This document shows positions 16,516 through 25,297 of a stretch of 64,000 nt of DNA, one piece after another; the first letter of the stretch is position 1; each line of letters opens with the position of its first letter. Both the position numbers and the translations under genes were made by a program. The notes beneath the pieces were generated by a model. It had not been told where the DNA came from. It made no database searches and saw nothing but the letters and a program-made list of their open reading frames with translations. The DNA is from Lachnocurva sp029100405 (lineage in GTDB: Bacteria; Bacillota; Clostridia; Lachnospirales; Lachnospiraceae), in NCBI GenBank assembly GCA_046263755.1, contig JBJYZC010000011.1:33807-97806 (forward strand), in the 5' to 3' direction.

Positions 16516-18213
16516 ATGAAAGCTAAGAAAAAACTGATACCGATGGTGATCGGCATCCTGATAGCAGGACTTTTCGCTGCATTTCTTCTATATCGTTATG
16601 CACCGACGAGAGAAACCATGTCCTTAAAGGACTACTATACAGATGCAGGGGATGAGACCTGCGCTGTTATTTTCAATGGCAGTTACCAGGCAGCAGAGGC
16701 AGGATCTTGGCCCAATGCCTTGATCAAGGACAAGATGGTCTATATTTCTCTGCCTTATCTCAAGAAGAATGCGGATGATTGCTATGTCTATGATTCCACA
16801 GAGGGGGTCCTTCGCTATGCAACGGACCGTCAGCTGGTTACGGTTTTGGCCGACAGTAAAACCTATACGGTGGATCAGGAAAACAAGACTTTTGACAGCA
16901 ATATTCTGATTCAGGAAAAGGGGCAGGTGTATTTGAATCTGGATTGGGTGAAGAATTATACCGATCTTACGGTTCGGCTGGAGAAATCGCCCAATCGGCT
17001 GATCATCGAACAGGCTGGTCGGGAGAAGAAAACGGCGAAACTCCGGTCATCGGGTAAGATCAGACTCCGGGGCGGTGTGAAGAGTAAAATCCTGGCAGAG
17101 GCGAAAAAGGGCGATGAGGTCGAAGTCCTTGAGGATTACGGTGGCTGGAGCAAGGTCTTATCAAAAAATGGAGTGATCGGCTGCATTGAGAATCGAAAAC
17201 TCGGGAAAGTGGAGAATACGAAGGTAAAGAAAAGTCTGCCTGAGAGGAACTATCAGCATACTTCTTTTGGAGCAAAGATCGATCTGGTCTGGCATCAGGT
17301 GACTTCGCAGGCTGCAAATGACAGGGTGGCCAGTGTCCTGCCAGCTCAGAGCGGAATCAATGTCATTTCGCCGACCTGGTATAGCTTATCCGACAATCAG
17401 GGCAATATCACGGATCTGTCCAGTGCTTCTTATGTCCAGACCTGCCATCAGAATCAGGTCAAAGTCTGGGCCTTGGTCAGTAATCTGGGTGAAAACAAGG
17501 TGGACAGCAGTCAGGTATTGAATACAACATCCTCCAGGGACCGCTTGATCAATAATCTGATGCAGACGGCATTAAAATCCGGTGTGGATGGTATTAATGT
17601 TGATTTTGAGGCCTTGAAGAGCGATGCAAAGGATGGCTACATTGAATTCATTCGGGAACTGGCCCTGAAATGTCGGCAGAATGGTTTGATCCTTTCGGTG
17701 GATAACTATATCCCGACCACTTCCTCAGAATTTTATCAGAGGAAGGAACAGGCGGCTTTTGCGGATTATTTGATCATGATGGCTTATGATGAGCATTATA
17801 ACGGGTCAAAGGAAGCAGGTTCTGTGGCCTCCATTTCCTGGGTAAAAGACGGGATCAAGAAGACACTGAATGATGTGCCGGCAGATCAGCTGGTTCTCGG
17901 CATGCCTTTCTATACCAGAGTCTGGGTTCAGGATGAGAACGGAAAGCTCACAAGCAGCGCTATGGGAATGCAGGACGCTTGGAATTATATGCAGAATAAT
18001 CAGGCCGAGATCAAGTGGTCTGAAAAAGACGGTCAGAATTACGGCAGCTTCCAGAAGGACGGAAAGACCTATGAATGCTGGCTGGAAGACGAGAAATCTC
18101 TGGAGCTGAAACTTCAGGCTATGCAGGAAAATCAGCTTGCAGGCGGTGCTTTCTGGAAGCTGGGTATGGAGAAGTCTTCTGTGTGGGAGCTGATCCGTCA
18201 GTATATCAAGTAA
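16516..18213 (+). CDS. Membrane-anchored GH18-family cell-wall glycosidase (SleL/YaaH-like)
   Basis: About 565 aa: an N-terminal membrane anchor (residues 8-27), a copper-amine-oxidase-like stalk region (about 60-160), a bacterial SH3 domain (about 170-225) and a GH18 TIM barrel (about 245-565). The catalytic signature reads DGINVDFEAL, with the acid Glu intact. Related proteins hydrolyse peptidoglycan or chitin-like glycans in the envelope. The start at 16516 is set by GGAGGAC at 16504-16510; the ATG at 16501 overlaps the ribosome-binding site. The next gene, Sua5, is unrelated in function. Confidence 0.9.
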   Translation: MKAKKKLIPMVIGILIAGLFAAFLLYRYAPTRETMSLKDYYTDAGDETCAVIFNGSYQAAEAGSWPNALIKDKMVYISLPYLKKNADDCYVYDSTEGVLRYATDRQLVTVLADSKTYTVDQENKTFDSNILIQEKGQVYLNLDWVKNYTDLTVRLEKSPNRLIIEQAGREKKTAKLRSSGKIRLRGGVKSKILAEAKKGDEVEVLEDYGGWSKVLSKNGVIGCIENRKLGKVENTKVKKSLPERNYQHTSFGAKIDLVWHQVTSQAANDRVASVLPAQSGINVISPTWYSLSDNQGNITDLSSASYVQTCHQNQVKVWALVSNLGENKVDSSQVLNTTSSRDRLINNLMQTALKSGVDGINVDFEALKSDAKDGYIEFIRELALKCRQNGLILSVDNYIPTTSSEFYQRKEQAAFADYLIMMAYDEHYNGSKEAGSVASISWVKDGIKKTLNDVPADQLVLGMPFYTRVWVQDENGKLTSSAMGMQDAWNYMQNNQAEIKWSEKDGQNYGSFQKDGKTYECWLEDEKSLELKLQAMQENQLAGGAFWKLGMEKSSVWELIRQYIK

Positions 18214-18290
18214 TGGAAAACCGGCATGGGTCCGTACAGGAAAGGGTCCAAAGCGATATTACAGTATTTACAAAATTCAAAGGACAGGCT

Positions 18291-19358
18291 ATGACAACAA
18301 AGATTATTAAAGTGGATAAAGAAAAACCAAGTGCTAAGGCCCTGGAGTTGGCCGTAAAGATGATTCAGCAGGGAGGGCTGGTTGCTTTTCCAACGGAAAC
18401 CGTCTACGGACTGGGCGGAGATGCAGAAAATCCGGAGGCTTCGAAGAAAATCTATGCAGCAAAGGGCAGGCCTTCCGATAATCCTTTGATTGTCCATATC
18501 TGGGATTTCTCCCAGCTGGAAGAGATCGTGTCGTATGTACCGGAGGAAGCCAGAAAGCTGGCTGACGCTTTTTGGCCCGGCCCCTTGACGATGATCCTTC
18601 CGAAGAATGACAAGATTCCCCTGGAGACAACAGGCGGTCTTCAAACGGTTGCCATCCGGATGCCCAGCCATCCGGTCGCCCGCCTCTTTCTGAAGGAATC
18701 CAATGTGAAGATTGCCGCGCCGAGCGCCAATACATCCGGCCGTCCGAGTCCGACAAAGGCAGAACATGTGGCAGAGGATCTTTCCGGTAAAATTGACTGC
18801 ATTATCGATGGAGGACCGGTCGATATCGGGTTGGAGTCTACGATCGTCGACTTGTCAGAGGGTCAGCCGACCATTCTCAGGCCGGGTTATATTAATAAAG
18901 CTATGCTGGAAGAAGTGGTCGGACCGGTTCGAATCGATCCGGGAATTCTGGATGCCAATAAGAATAAGAATATCCGCCCTAAGGCACCCGGTATGCGTTA
19001 TAAGCATTATGCACCGAAAGGGGATCTGGCCATTGTGGAAGGCGAGGCAAGTGATGTCATTCGAGAGATCAATCGCAGGGTGAAAGAAGATCAGGCTAAG
19101 GGTCTGAAGGTTGGTGTCATTGCAACTGAGGAGGATCGGGAATGCTATCAGTGTGATCACATCCTGACGATCGGCAGTCGGACGGATGAGTATTCCATTG
19201 CTCATAATCTCTATGCCATCCTGCGGGAATTCGATGCATTAGGAACAGAGAAAATGTATACCGAGAGCTTTGAAACACCGAAAATCGGAAATGCGATCAT
19301 GAACCGATTGTTAAAGGCTGCAGGTCACGAGGTGATTCGTGCACCGCATGAGGATTAA
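18291..19358 (+). CDS. ywlC: L-threonylcarbamoyladenylate synthase, Sua5/YwlC type
   Basis: A 355-aa protein with an N-terminal YrdC domain (about 15-205; motifs GGLVAFPTETVYGLGGDA, KGRPSDNPL and APSANTSGRPSPT) and a C-terminal Sua5 domain. It makes threonylcarbamoyl-AMP for the t6A37 modification of ANN-decoding tRNAs. An upstream in-frame extension to 18075 overlaps the GH18 gene in another frame and lacks family similarity. The ATG at 18291, behind AAAGGA, starts the conserved domain at the usual distance. Confidence 0.95.
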   Translation: MTTKIIKVDKEKPSAKALELAVKMIQQGGLVAFPTETVYGLGGDAENPEASKKIYAAKGRPSDNPLIVHIWDFSQLEEIVSYVPEEARKLADAFWPGPLTMILPKNDKIPLETTGGLQTVAIRMPSHPVARLFLKESNVKIAAPSANTSGRPSPTKAEHVAEDLSGKIDCIIDGGPVDIGLESTIVDLSEGQPTILRPGYINKAMLEEVVGPVRIDPGILDANKNKNIRPKAPGMRYKHYAPKGDLAIVEGEASDVIREINRRVKEDQAKGLKVGVIATEEDRECYQCDHILTIGSRTDEYSIAHNLYAILREFDALGTEKMYTESFETPKIGNAIMNRLLKAAGHEVIRAPHED

Positions 19359-19361
19359 GTT

Positions 19362-19847
19362 ATGAATGTTCGTCGAGTTGTGATCTGTACGGGAAATGGA
19401 ACTGCCAGAGCGCCTATGGCAGCGGAACTTTTAAAACGATGGCTGAAGGAAAAGGACAGTCCGATCGAGGTCCTGACCCGGGGTTATGTCGTGCAGTTTC
19501 CGGAGCCTATGAATCAGAAGGCCGAAGCGGTCATGGCTTCCGATGGGATCACTGTGGATGGCTTTGAATCCAAGGAACTGAAAAACGAAGAAATCACGGA
19601 TAAGACTTTGATCTTCACTATGTCGGAAAAGCAGAGAGAACAGGTCCTCCTTCGTTATCCTTCCGCCAAAGAGGACAATACCTTTGTCCTGGCTTATTTC
19701 GTCGGAGAGGAATTGGAGACAATGAATCCCTACGGGGCACCGCTTCCGACCTATGGCCTGTGCTATGAGACCTTAAAGGAAACTACTCGAAAGCTTGCTT
19801 CTAAACTTCAATCCATGGAAAAGGAGGAAGAGGAGAATGAGCAATAA
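19362..19847 (+). CDS. Low-molecular-weight phosphotyrosine phosphatase-like protein, altered active site
   Basis: A 161-aa protein with the LMW-PTP fold signature near the N-terminus, CTGNGTARAPMA. The canonical loop is C-x5-R. Here Cys9 and Arg16 are six residues apart. The general-acid Asp of the DPY motif is replaced by Asn122 in MNPYG. Both catalytic features are therefore off-pattern, which suggests a pseudo-phosphatase or a changed reaction. Sua5 and LMW-PTP genes are commonly adjacent in Firmicutes, which supports the family call. It follows Sua5 by 3 bp and overlaps the dCMP deaminase gene by 11 bp. Confidence 0.8.
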   Translation: MNVRRVVICTGNGTARAPMAAELLKRWLKEKDSPIEVLTRGYVVQFPEPMNQKAEAVMASDGITVDGFESKELKNEEITDKTLIFTMSEKQREQVLLRYPSAKEDNTFVLAYFVGEELETMNPYGAPLPTYGLCYETLKETTRKLASKLQSMEKEEEENEQ

Positions 19848-20322
19848 ACGCCTGGACTATATTTCCTGGGATGAGTATTTTATGGGAGTTGCTTATCTGT
19901 CCGGCATGCGGTCCAAAGATCCGCATTCCCAGGTGGGCTGCTGTATTGTAAGTCAGGACAATAAGATCCTGTCCATGGGTTACAACGGCTTTCCCAAGGG
20001 CTGTTCGGATGATGTCTTCCCCTGGGCCAGGGAGGGAGATCCTCTGGAGAATAAGTATCTCTATGTGACCCATAGTGAATTGAATGCAATTTTGAATTAT
20101 CGGGGCGGGTCCCTCGAGGGAAGTAAGCTCTATGTGACACTGTTCCCATGCAATGAGTGTGCCAAGGCCATCATTCAGGCCGGGATCCGGGAACTGATCT
20201 ATGCGGATGACAAATATGAGAAAACGCCTTCTGTGATCGCATCCAAGCGGATGCTCTCGGCAGCAGGCGTTCATTACCGGAAATATGAGGCAACGGGAAG
20301 GACCATCTCCTTCCGGGTCTGA
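19837..20322 (+). CDS. dCMP deaminase (ComEB-like)
   Basis: A 161-aa zinc-dependent deoxycytidylate deaminase. Zinc ligands and the catalytic Glu are visible as HSELNAI (His79, Glu81) and PCNEC (Cys105, Cys108). It converts dCMP to dUMP for thymidylate synthesis. The start at 19837 has AAGGAGGAAGAGGAG upstream and overlaps the previous gene's 3' end; an in-frame upstream codon at 19795 lacks family similarity. It converges on the greA-like gene, with only 9 bp between stop codons and no obvious terminator. Confidence 0.93.
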   Translation: MSNKRLDYISWDEYFMGVAYLSGMRSKDPHSQVGCCIVSQDNKILSMGYNGFPKGCSDDVFPWAREGDPLENKYLYVTHSELNAILNYRGGSLEGSKLYVTLFPCNECAKAIIQAGIRELIYADDKYEKTPSVIASKRMLSAAGVHYRKYEATGRTISFRV

Positions 20323-20331
20323 CAAAAGACC

Positions 20332-20838
20332 TTAGAAAGACTGGATGTCATCGTCTCCATCCGCTGTTTTATCAATTTTACGAATCTCGACATCATAGGA
20401 GACATCCGGACTTACATGGACATGGATCTTGTCACCGACTTTGTGGTGGAGAAGAGCCTTGCCCAGGGGCGATTCCATGTCCAGACGGTTCTCCATGGAG
20501 TTGCTTCGGATGGAGGTCGTGATCTTATAGGTCTCCTCCTCGTCGTCCTCCGGGAAATAGATCGTGACGAGATTATTCATGCCGACCTCATCATCCTTAC
20601 TGGCATCACTGATGACAATGGCATTCTTCAGAATGTTTTCCAGATAACGGATCCGGGATTCATTTTGATTTTTGGCGCGCTTTGCTGCATAGAGCTCATA
20701 GTTTTCGGAATAATCTCCCTGAGCCCGCGCTTCTTTTACTTCTTCCAGGATCTGATGTCGGATATTGACTTTACGGTCGCGGATCTCATCCTGGATCTTC
20801 TTTACATCGGATTCGGTAAGCTTTTGACGATAAGCCAT
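20332..20838 (-). CDS. GreA/GreB-family transcript cleavage factor (paralogue)
   Basis: A 168-aa protein with the Gre layout: N-terminal coiled coil with EARAQGDYSENYELYAAKRA, including the acidic tip, and a C-terminal FKBP-like domain with MESPLGKALLHHKVGD. It would rescue backtracked RNA polymerase. It differs clearly from the more canonical GreA at 50708-51199. The loop reads DYSENYELY rather than DLSENAEYD, so it may be a specialised paralogue. The ATG at 20838 follows AGAGGTT; an extension to 20955 runs into the tRNA gene and is rejected. Confidence 0.88.
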   Translation of the reverse strand: MAYRQKLTESDVKKIQDEIRDRKVNIRHQILEEVKEARAQGDYSENYELYAAKRAKNQNESRIRYLENILKNAIVISDASKDDEVGMNNLVTIYFPEDDEEETYKITTSIRSNSMENRLDMESPLGKALLHHKVGDKIHVHVSPDVSYDVEIRKIDKTADGDDDIQSF

Positions 20839-20881
20839 AGTAACCTCTTTTCTGCAGGCAATTTCCTTTGCTAAATTTGCT

Positions 20882-20918
20882 GAAAAAGAAAGAATGCTGC
20901 GAACCATGTTCACAGCAT
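20882..20918 (-). terminator. Terminator of the tRNA-Ser transcript
   Basis: Minus-strand stem ATGCTGTGAAC / GTTCGCAGCAT (11 bp with one G-U pair, 20894-20918), followed by a U-rich run read from the A-rich 20882-20893. Confidence 0.85.
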
Positions 20919-20926
20919 CCCATAAG

Positions 20927-21014
20927 CGGAGACGGTGGGATTCGAACCCACGCACCGGTCGCCCGGCCTAAAGCATTTCGAGTGCCTCCTCTTGAACCTC
21001 TTGAGTACATCTCC
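20927..21014 (-). tRNA. tRNA-Ser (anticodon CGA)
   Basis: An 88-nt class II tRNA. The acceptor GGAGATG pairs with CGTCTCC, the anticodon stem is AGGCA/TGCTT around the loop CTCGAAA (anticodon CGA, reading UCG), a long variable arm is present, and the T-arm carries GTTCGAATC. The discriminator is G and the CCA end is not encoded. Its own terminator follows. Confidence 0.95.
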
Positions 21015-21089
21015 ATCTGTCTTATTTTCTGCTTCAAAGACAGGCACTTAATGATATTACTCTATTCAAATAAATTTCGCAAGAAGGAT

Positions 21090-21117
21090 TTGGAAGAAAG
21101 GTGGTTCGTGGTATAAT
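21090..21117 (+). promoter_or_regulatory. Promoter of the tocopherol-cyclase-family gene
   Basis: TTGGAA (21090-21095), a 16-bp spacer and TATAAT (21112-21117), 28 bp before the ATG. It probably also drives dnaX-ybaB-recR. Confidence 0.6.
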
Positions 21118-21144
21118 ATTTGAAAAAGCATTCCGGAGGTTAAT

Positions 21145-22374
21145 ATGGAACGAAAGAATATATCATTTCCGAATATAGAACTTCCCAACATCAACATTAT
21201 GAAGAAGCCCGCATCTGAAAATGTAGAGCGATCCTTTAACCGGCAGGATCCGGACCGGGATGTCTTCATGCTGAAGGGTCCCTTGGCATCGAAGGGCTAT
21301 GACTGGTGGTGGCATAGTTTCACAGGGAAAAACAAATATACGGGAGAAGAGAGAAGCTTTTTTATTGAGTTTTTCACGATCAACCCGGCACTTGGCGGTT
21401 CAGCTCCCATTTTCGGTCAGCTGCCGGCAAATCAGGAAAGCGGAAAGAAACCCTCCTATCTCATGGTCAAAGTTGGAAGCTGGGGTAAGGACGCCTGCCA
21501 GATTCATCGTTTCTTTGGCTGGGATCAGGTCAATGTCAAGGAAGAGGCGCCTTTTCTTATCAGCGCAGACAACTGTTTCCTGTCAGAAACCCGTACCCTT
21601 GGAAGGGTCGAAGTTTCAAAAGAGGAGGCAGAGAGTCATCCGGAATACCTCTCCGATGCCGGATCCATGGTCTGGGATCTGAAGATTGAAAAGAAAACTG
21701 CCTTCAATGTCGGTTTCGGTGCGGGACGGATGCTGCGGGATCTGGATGCCTTTCAGATGTTCTGGCATGCGGAAGGCATGAAGACCGAATATTCGGGCCA
21801 GGTATATTTCAACGGAACCGAGTATCAGGTAACTCCGGGAGAATGCTATGGATATGCCGATAAGAACTGGGGCTCTGACTTTACCAGTCCCTGGATCTGG
21901 CTGTCTTCCGATGACATTCGAAGCAAGGTCAGCGGGAAGAAACTGGAAGATACCGTATTCGATATCGGCGGAGGATGCCCCAGAGTCGGCAATCACGAGA
22001 TCAAGGATACGGTCTTATCTGCCCTCTGGTACGAGGGAACTCCTTATGAATTCAACTTCTCCAAGGTCTGGACCTTAACGAAGAATAAGCTGAAGGTCAA
22101 GGAAAGTAAGAAGGAGATCCACTGGTATATCGAGCAGGAGACTCCTCTGGCGAGACTCTTGGTTCATGCCGTCTGTCAGAAGGAAGATATGCTGAAAAAC
22201 CGTTATGAAGCCCCGGACGGTTCCATGCGTCATAAGAATCTCTGGTGCGGTGGTACCGGTCATGCAGAGCTGAAACTTTATCGTAAGAAGATCAGTTTGA
22301 AGAATAAGTGGGAATGGGAACTCGTGGATGACATGGAAGCAGACCATCTGGGTTGTGAATACGGGGTATATTGA
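21145..22374 (+). CDS. Tocopherol cyclase family protein
   Basis: A 409-aa protein resembling the tocopherol cyclase/carotenoid hydratase (CrtC-like) fold: long beta-rich chain, Trp-rich stretches such as GYDWWWHSF and YADKNWGSDFTSPWIWL, and a conserved YGYADKNWG segment. No signal peptide or membrane helix is seen. Homologues with this domain occur in non-photosynthetic gut anaerobes and have no established substrate, so cyclisation of a tocopherol is not implied. The start follows GGAGG. It stands directly ahead of dnaX and may share its transcript. Family confidence is moderate to good; the function is unknown. Confidence 0.8.
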   Translation: MERKNISFPNIELPNINIMKKPASENVERSFNRQDPDRDVFMLKGPLASKGYDWWWHSFTGKNKYTGEERSFFIEFFTINPALGGSAPIFGQLPANQESGKKPSYLMVKVGSWGKDACQIHRFFGWDQVNVKEEAPFLISADNCFLSETRTLGRVEVSKEEAESHPEYLSDAGSMVWDLKIEKKTAFNVGFGAGRMLRDLDAFQMFWHAEGMKTEYSGQVYFNGTEYQVTPGECYGYADKNWGSDFTSPWIWLSSDDIRSKVSGKKLEDTVFDIGGGCPRVGNHEIKDTVLSALWYEGTPYEFNFSKVWTLTKNKLKVKESKKEIHWYIEQETPLARLLVHAVCQKEDMLKNRYEAPDGSMRHKNLWCGGTGHAELKLYRKKISLKNKWEWELVDDMEADHLGCEYGVY

Positions 22375-22402
22375 CAGTCTGCAAAAAAGAATGGAGTAAT
22401 CT

Positions 22403-24061
22403 ATGTCATACATGGCTTTATACCGGAAATTCCGCCCCCGGGAATTTCAGGATGTAAAGGGGCAGGATCACATTGTAACTGCCTTAAAGAATCAGGTTCG
22501 AACCGGTCGAATCGGCCATGCCTATTTGTTCACGGGAACCCGGGGAACAGGAAAGACGACGGTGGCGAAGATTCTGGCTCGGGCCGTAAATTGTGAGCAT
22601 CCCCTTGATGATGGCAGTCCCTGTAATGAATGTCCGACCTGTCAGCATATTCTGGATGGAAGTTCTCTGAATGTGATCGAGATCGATGCCGCCAGTAATA
22701 ATGGTGTGGATAATATTCGGGATATCATCGAAGAAGTTGCCTATCCGCCCACAGAGGGGAAATATAAGGTCTATATTATCGATGAGGTTCATATGCTTTC
22801 CCAGGGAGCATTTAATGCGCTTTTGAAAACGCTGGAGGAACCTCCGAGCTATGTGATCTTCATTCTGGCTACGACTGAGATCCAGAAGGTGCCGATCACC
22901 ATTATCTCCCGTTGCCAGCGTTATGATTTCCACAGGATCTCGATCGAAACCATTGCCGGACGCATGAGAGAACTCATGGATCAGGAGAAGGTGGACATCG
23001 ATGACAAGGCACTTCGCTATATTGCAAAGTGCGCGGACGGATCCATGCGTGACGGTCTGAGTATCCTGGATGAATGCATTGCCTTTTACATGGATCGTCA
23101 TATCAGTTATGATGATGTTTTAAAAATCCTTGGTGCAGTCGACAACGAGATCTTCCAGACTCTTCTGGTTCAGATCCTGAAAAAGGAGACGGTTAATGCA
23201 ATCCTGACGATTGAAGGCGTTGTAAATGAAGGCCGGGAACTGACCCAGTTTGTCAATGATTTCGTTTGGTATTTGCGAAATCTTCTGCTTGCCAAAAGTA
23301 TGGATAAGGCCGAGGATCTCCTGGAGATGTCATCGGAGAACTTCGAGGCTTTAAAAGAATTGGCAGTAAAAATCGATGACCACATCCTGATGCGTTATAT
23401 TCGGATCCTGTCAGATCTCTCGAATGAAATGAAATTTTCTTCTCAGAAACGGATCCTTCTTGAGGTGGCTGTGATTCGAATGTGCCGGCCGGAAATGGAA
23501 GAGGATCTGGACTCTCTGATAGAGAGGATCGACGATCTGGAAAAACAGGTAGAAGAGGGAGTGGTTTTTGCTCCGGCTGAGCCAGGGTCAGAAGCCGGGG
23601 CAAAAGCAGACAGGTCCAAAGCCCAAAAGAGTGTAAAAAAACAGATGATCCCCGATGCAACACCGGAAGAGGTCAGGCGACTGGCAGGAAAATGGAAAGG
23701 CATGGTCAGCCGGATCACGGATGGTTTTTTAAAGACCATCATGACAGCGCTTTTCCCGACAGTCAGTCCGGATGGAAAACTGGAACTTGTGGCTGACTCG
23801 ACAGATCAGGAAAATGGCGGAAGTATTGCCGCAAGCTGGCTCTTTGACGACGAGATGAAAGAAGAGCATCGGAAGATCATTCAGACTCTGATCAACGATG
23901 CGGCGGATGCCCAGGTCGAGATTGTTTATGAAGTAAATAATAGTGGCAGGGATAATAGCGATCTTCATGAGGATCTGATCACTAAATTTGGTTCCGAACA
24001 CGATCTTGACATTCATGTAGAAATCGATCAACCCGAAGAAGGAGGAAATAAGAATGTCTAA
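22403..24061 (+). CDS. dnaX: DNA polymerase III subunit gamma/tau
   Basis: A 552-aa clamp-loader ATPase. Motifs include Walker A GTRGTGKTT, a four-Cys zinc site (Cys residues in CEHPLDDGSPCNECPTC), Walker B IIDEVHML and sensor SRC in ISRCQRYDFH. The C-terminal tau-like region after about residue 380 is charged and less conserved. It loads the sliding clamp at the fork. It overlaps ybaB by 8 bp. No SRP RNA gene is found in the 28-bp gap upstream of dnaX, where some Firmicutes carry one. Confidence 0.97.
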   Translation: MSYMALYRKFRPREFQDVKGQDHIVTALKNQVRTGRIGHAYLFTGTRGTGKTTVAKILARAVNCEHPLDDGSPCNECPTCQHILDGSSLNVIEIDAASNNGVDNIRDIIEEVAYPPTEGKYKVYIIDEVHMLSQGAFNALLKTLEEPPSYVIFILATTEIQKVPITIISRCQRYDFHRISIETIAGRMRELMDQEKVDIDDKALRYIAKCADGSMRDGLSILDECIAFYMDRHISYDDVLKILGAVDNEIFQTLLVQILKKETVNAILTIEGVVNEGRELTQFVNDFVWYLRNLLLAKSMDKAEDLLEMSSENFEALKELAVKIDDHILMRYIRILSDLSNEMKFSSQKRILLEVAVIRMCRPEMEEDLDSLIERIDDLEKQVEEGVVFAPAEPGSEAGAKADRSKAQKSVKKQMIPDATPEEVRRLAGKWKGMVSRITDGFLKTIMTALFPTVSPDGKLELVADSTDQENGGSIAASWLFDDEMKEEHRKIIQTLINDAADAQVEIVYEVNNSGRDNSDLHEDLITKFGSEHDLDIHVEIDQPEEGGNKNV

Positions 24062-24392
24062 AAGAGGTGGATTCCCGGGAGGAATGCCCGGAAATATGAA
24101 TAATCTGATGAAGCAGGCACAGCGCATGCAGAGACAGATGGAGGAGGCACAGAAAGACCTCGAGACCAAGGAGATCACTGCCAGCGTAGGTGGCGGTGTG
24201 GTCCAGGTAACGGTTTCCGGTAAGAGAGAAGTGACGAAGGTGGAAATCGATCCGACTGTCGTGGATCCGGAAGATGTAGAGGAACTGCAAGATCTTGTGA
24301 TGGCTGCGGTCAATGAAGCTCTCCGCCAGGTAGATGAGCAGTCTCAGGCCGCTATGTCCAAATTCACCGGTGGACTTGGCGGAATGTTTTAA
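24054..24392 (+). CDS. ybaB: Nucleoid-associated protein YbaB/EbfC
   Basis: A 112-aa protein of standard YbaB length. It has a Met/Gln-rich helix (MNNLMKQAQRMQRQMEEAQ) and the conserved core VEIDPTVVDPEDVEELQDLV. It binds DNA as a dimer and is classically found between dnaX and recR, as here. It begins inside the end of dnaX. Confidence 0.97.
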   Translation: MSKRGGFPGGMPGNMNNLMKQAQRMQRQMEEAQKDLETKEITASVGGGVVQVTVSGKREVTKVEIDPTVVDPEDVEELQDLVMAAVNEALRQVDEQSQAAMSKFTGGLGGMF

Positions 24393-24412
24393 GGCGGAGC
24401 ATCAGACAGAGA

Positions 24413-25012
24413 ATGGAATATTATTCGAAGGAGATCAGTTCCCTGATCGAGGAACTGGGGCGCCTGCCCGGCATAGGACCGAAATCTGCCCAGAGACTGG
24501 CATTCCATATCCTTCATCAACCTAAGGAGGATGTTGAAAGACTTTCACATACCTTGACGGAAGCCAGAAATAACGTGCATTACTGTAAGGAATGCTGTAC
24601 CTTAACAGACCAGGAGATCTGCCCGATCTGTAGTAATCCCAAGAGAAACCACAAGCAGATCATGGTTGTGGAAGAAACGCGGGATTTGGCAGCCTATGAG
24701 AAGACAGGGAAATATGAAGGCGTCTATCATGTCCTGCATGGCGCGATTTCCCCTATGCAGGGAATCGGTCCGGAAGACATCCGCTTGAAGGAATTGATGA
24801 CCCGGCTGCAGAAGGAAGACGTGGAAGAGTTGATCATTGCCACCAATTCCAATCTGGAAGGCGAGACAACAGCCATGTATATCAGTAAACTGGTCAAGCC
24901 GACCGGGATCCGTGTCACCCGGATCGCCAGTGGCGTTCCGGTGGGAGGCGATCTGGAAAATATAGACCAGGTCACCTTGCTTCGTGCTTTAGACGGCCGG
25001 ACGGAGCTGTGA
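24413..25012 (+). CDS. recR: Recombination protein RecR
   Basis: A 199-aa protein of normal length. It has a helix-hairpin-helix near LGRLPGIGPKSAQRLAFH, a C4 zinc finger (CKECCTLTDQEICPIC) and a Toprim domain with VVEETRDLAAYE. It acts with RecO and RecF in gap repair. It is the last gene of the dnaX-ybaB-recR operon. Confidence 0.97.
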   Translation: MEYYSKEISSLIEELGRLPGIGPKSAQRLAFHILHQPKEDVERLSHTLTEARNNVHYCKECCTLTDQEICPICSNPKRNHKQIMVVEETRDLAAYEKTGKYEGVYHVLHGAISPMQGIGPEDIRLKELMTRLQKEDVEELIIATNSNLEGETTAMYISKLVKPTGIRVTRIASGVPVGGDLENIDQVTLLRALDGRTEL

Positions 25013-25061
25013 TTTTAAAAAGTTGCCCCTTTTGCTGAAATAGACAATATAGACAAAGAAG

Positions 25062-25094
25062 AAAGAAAGCCTTTTTTTGGGCTTTCTTTTTTTA
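25062..25094 (+). terminator. Terminator after recR
   Basis: AAAGAAAGCC and GGCTTTCTTT form a 10-bp stem around a T-rich loop, then a further T-run. It separates the replication/repair operon from the Tad locus. Confidence 0.85.
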
Positions 25095-25297
25095 TGCTCA
25101 AAAGTGCATGTGCAATTGTGGAAAATCCCTAAAGAAAAGCAAGGTCTATGTGGAAAAAGGTGAGAAGAATCATGCAGCCTATACAAAATATTTGACAGAA
25201 TTTCTTTTCGGCATTTTTTACAAACATCTTTTTGGAAGAAAAAAACTTTGTCCTTTTCTTTTGACCTCTCTATAATGCAGATCACTGGAGGAAAGAA

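Noticed and set aside
22375..22402. SRP RNA gene before dnaX
   Set aside because: Only 28 bp lie between the genes, too short for any SRP RNA.
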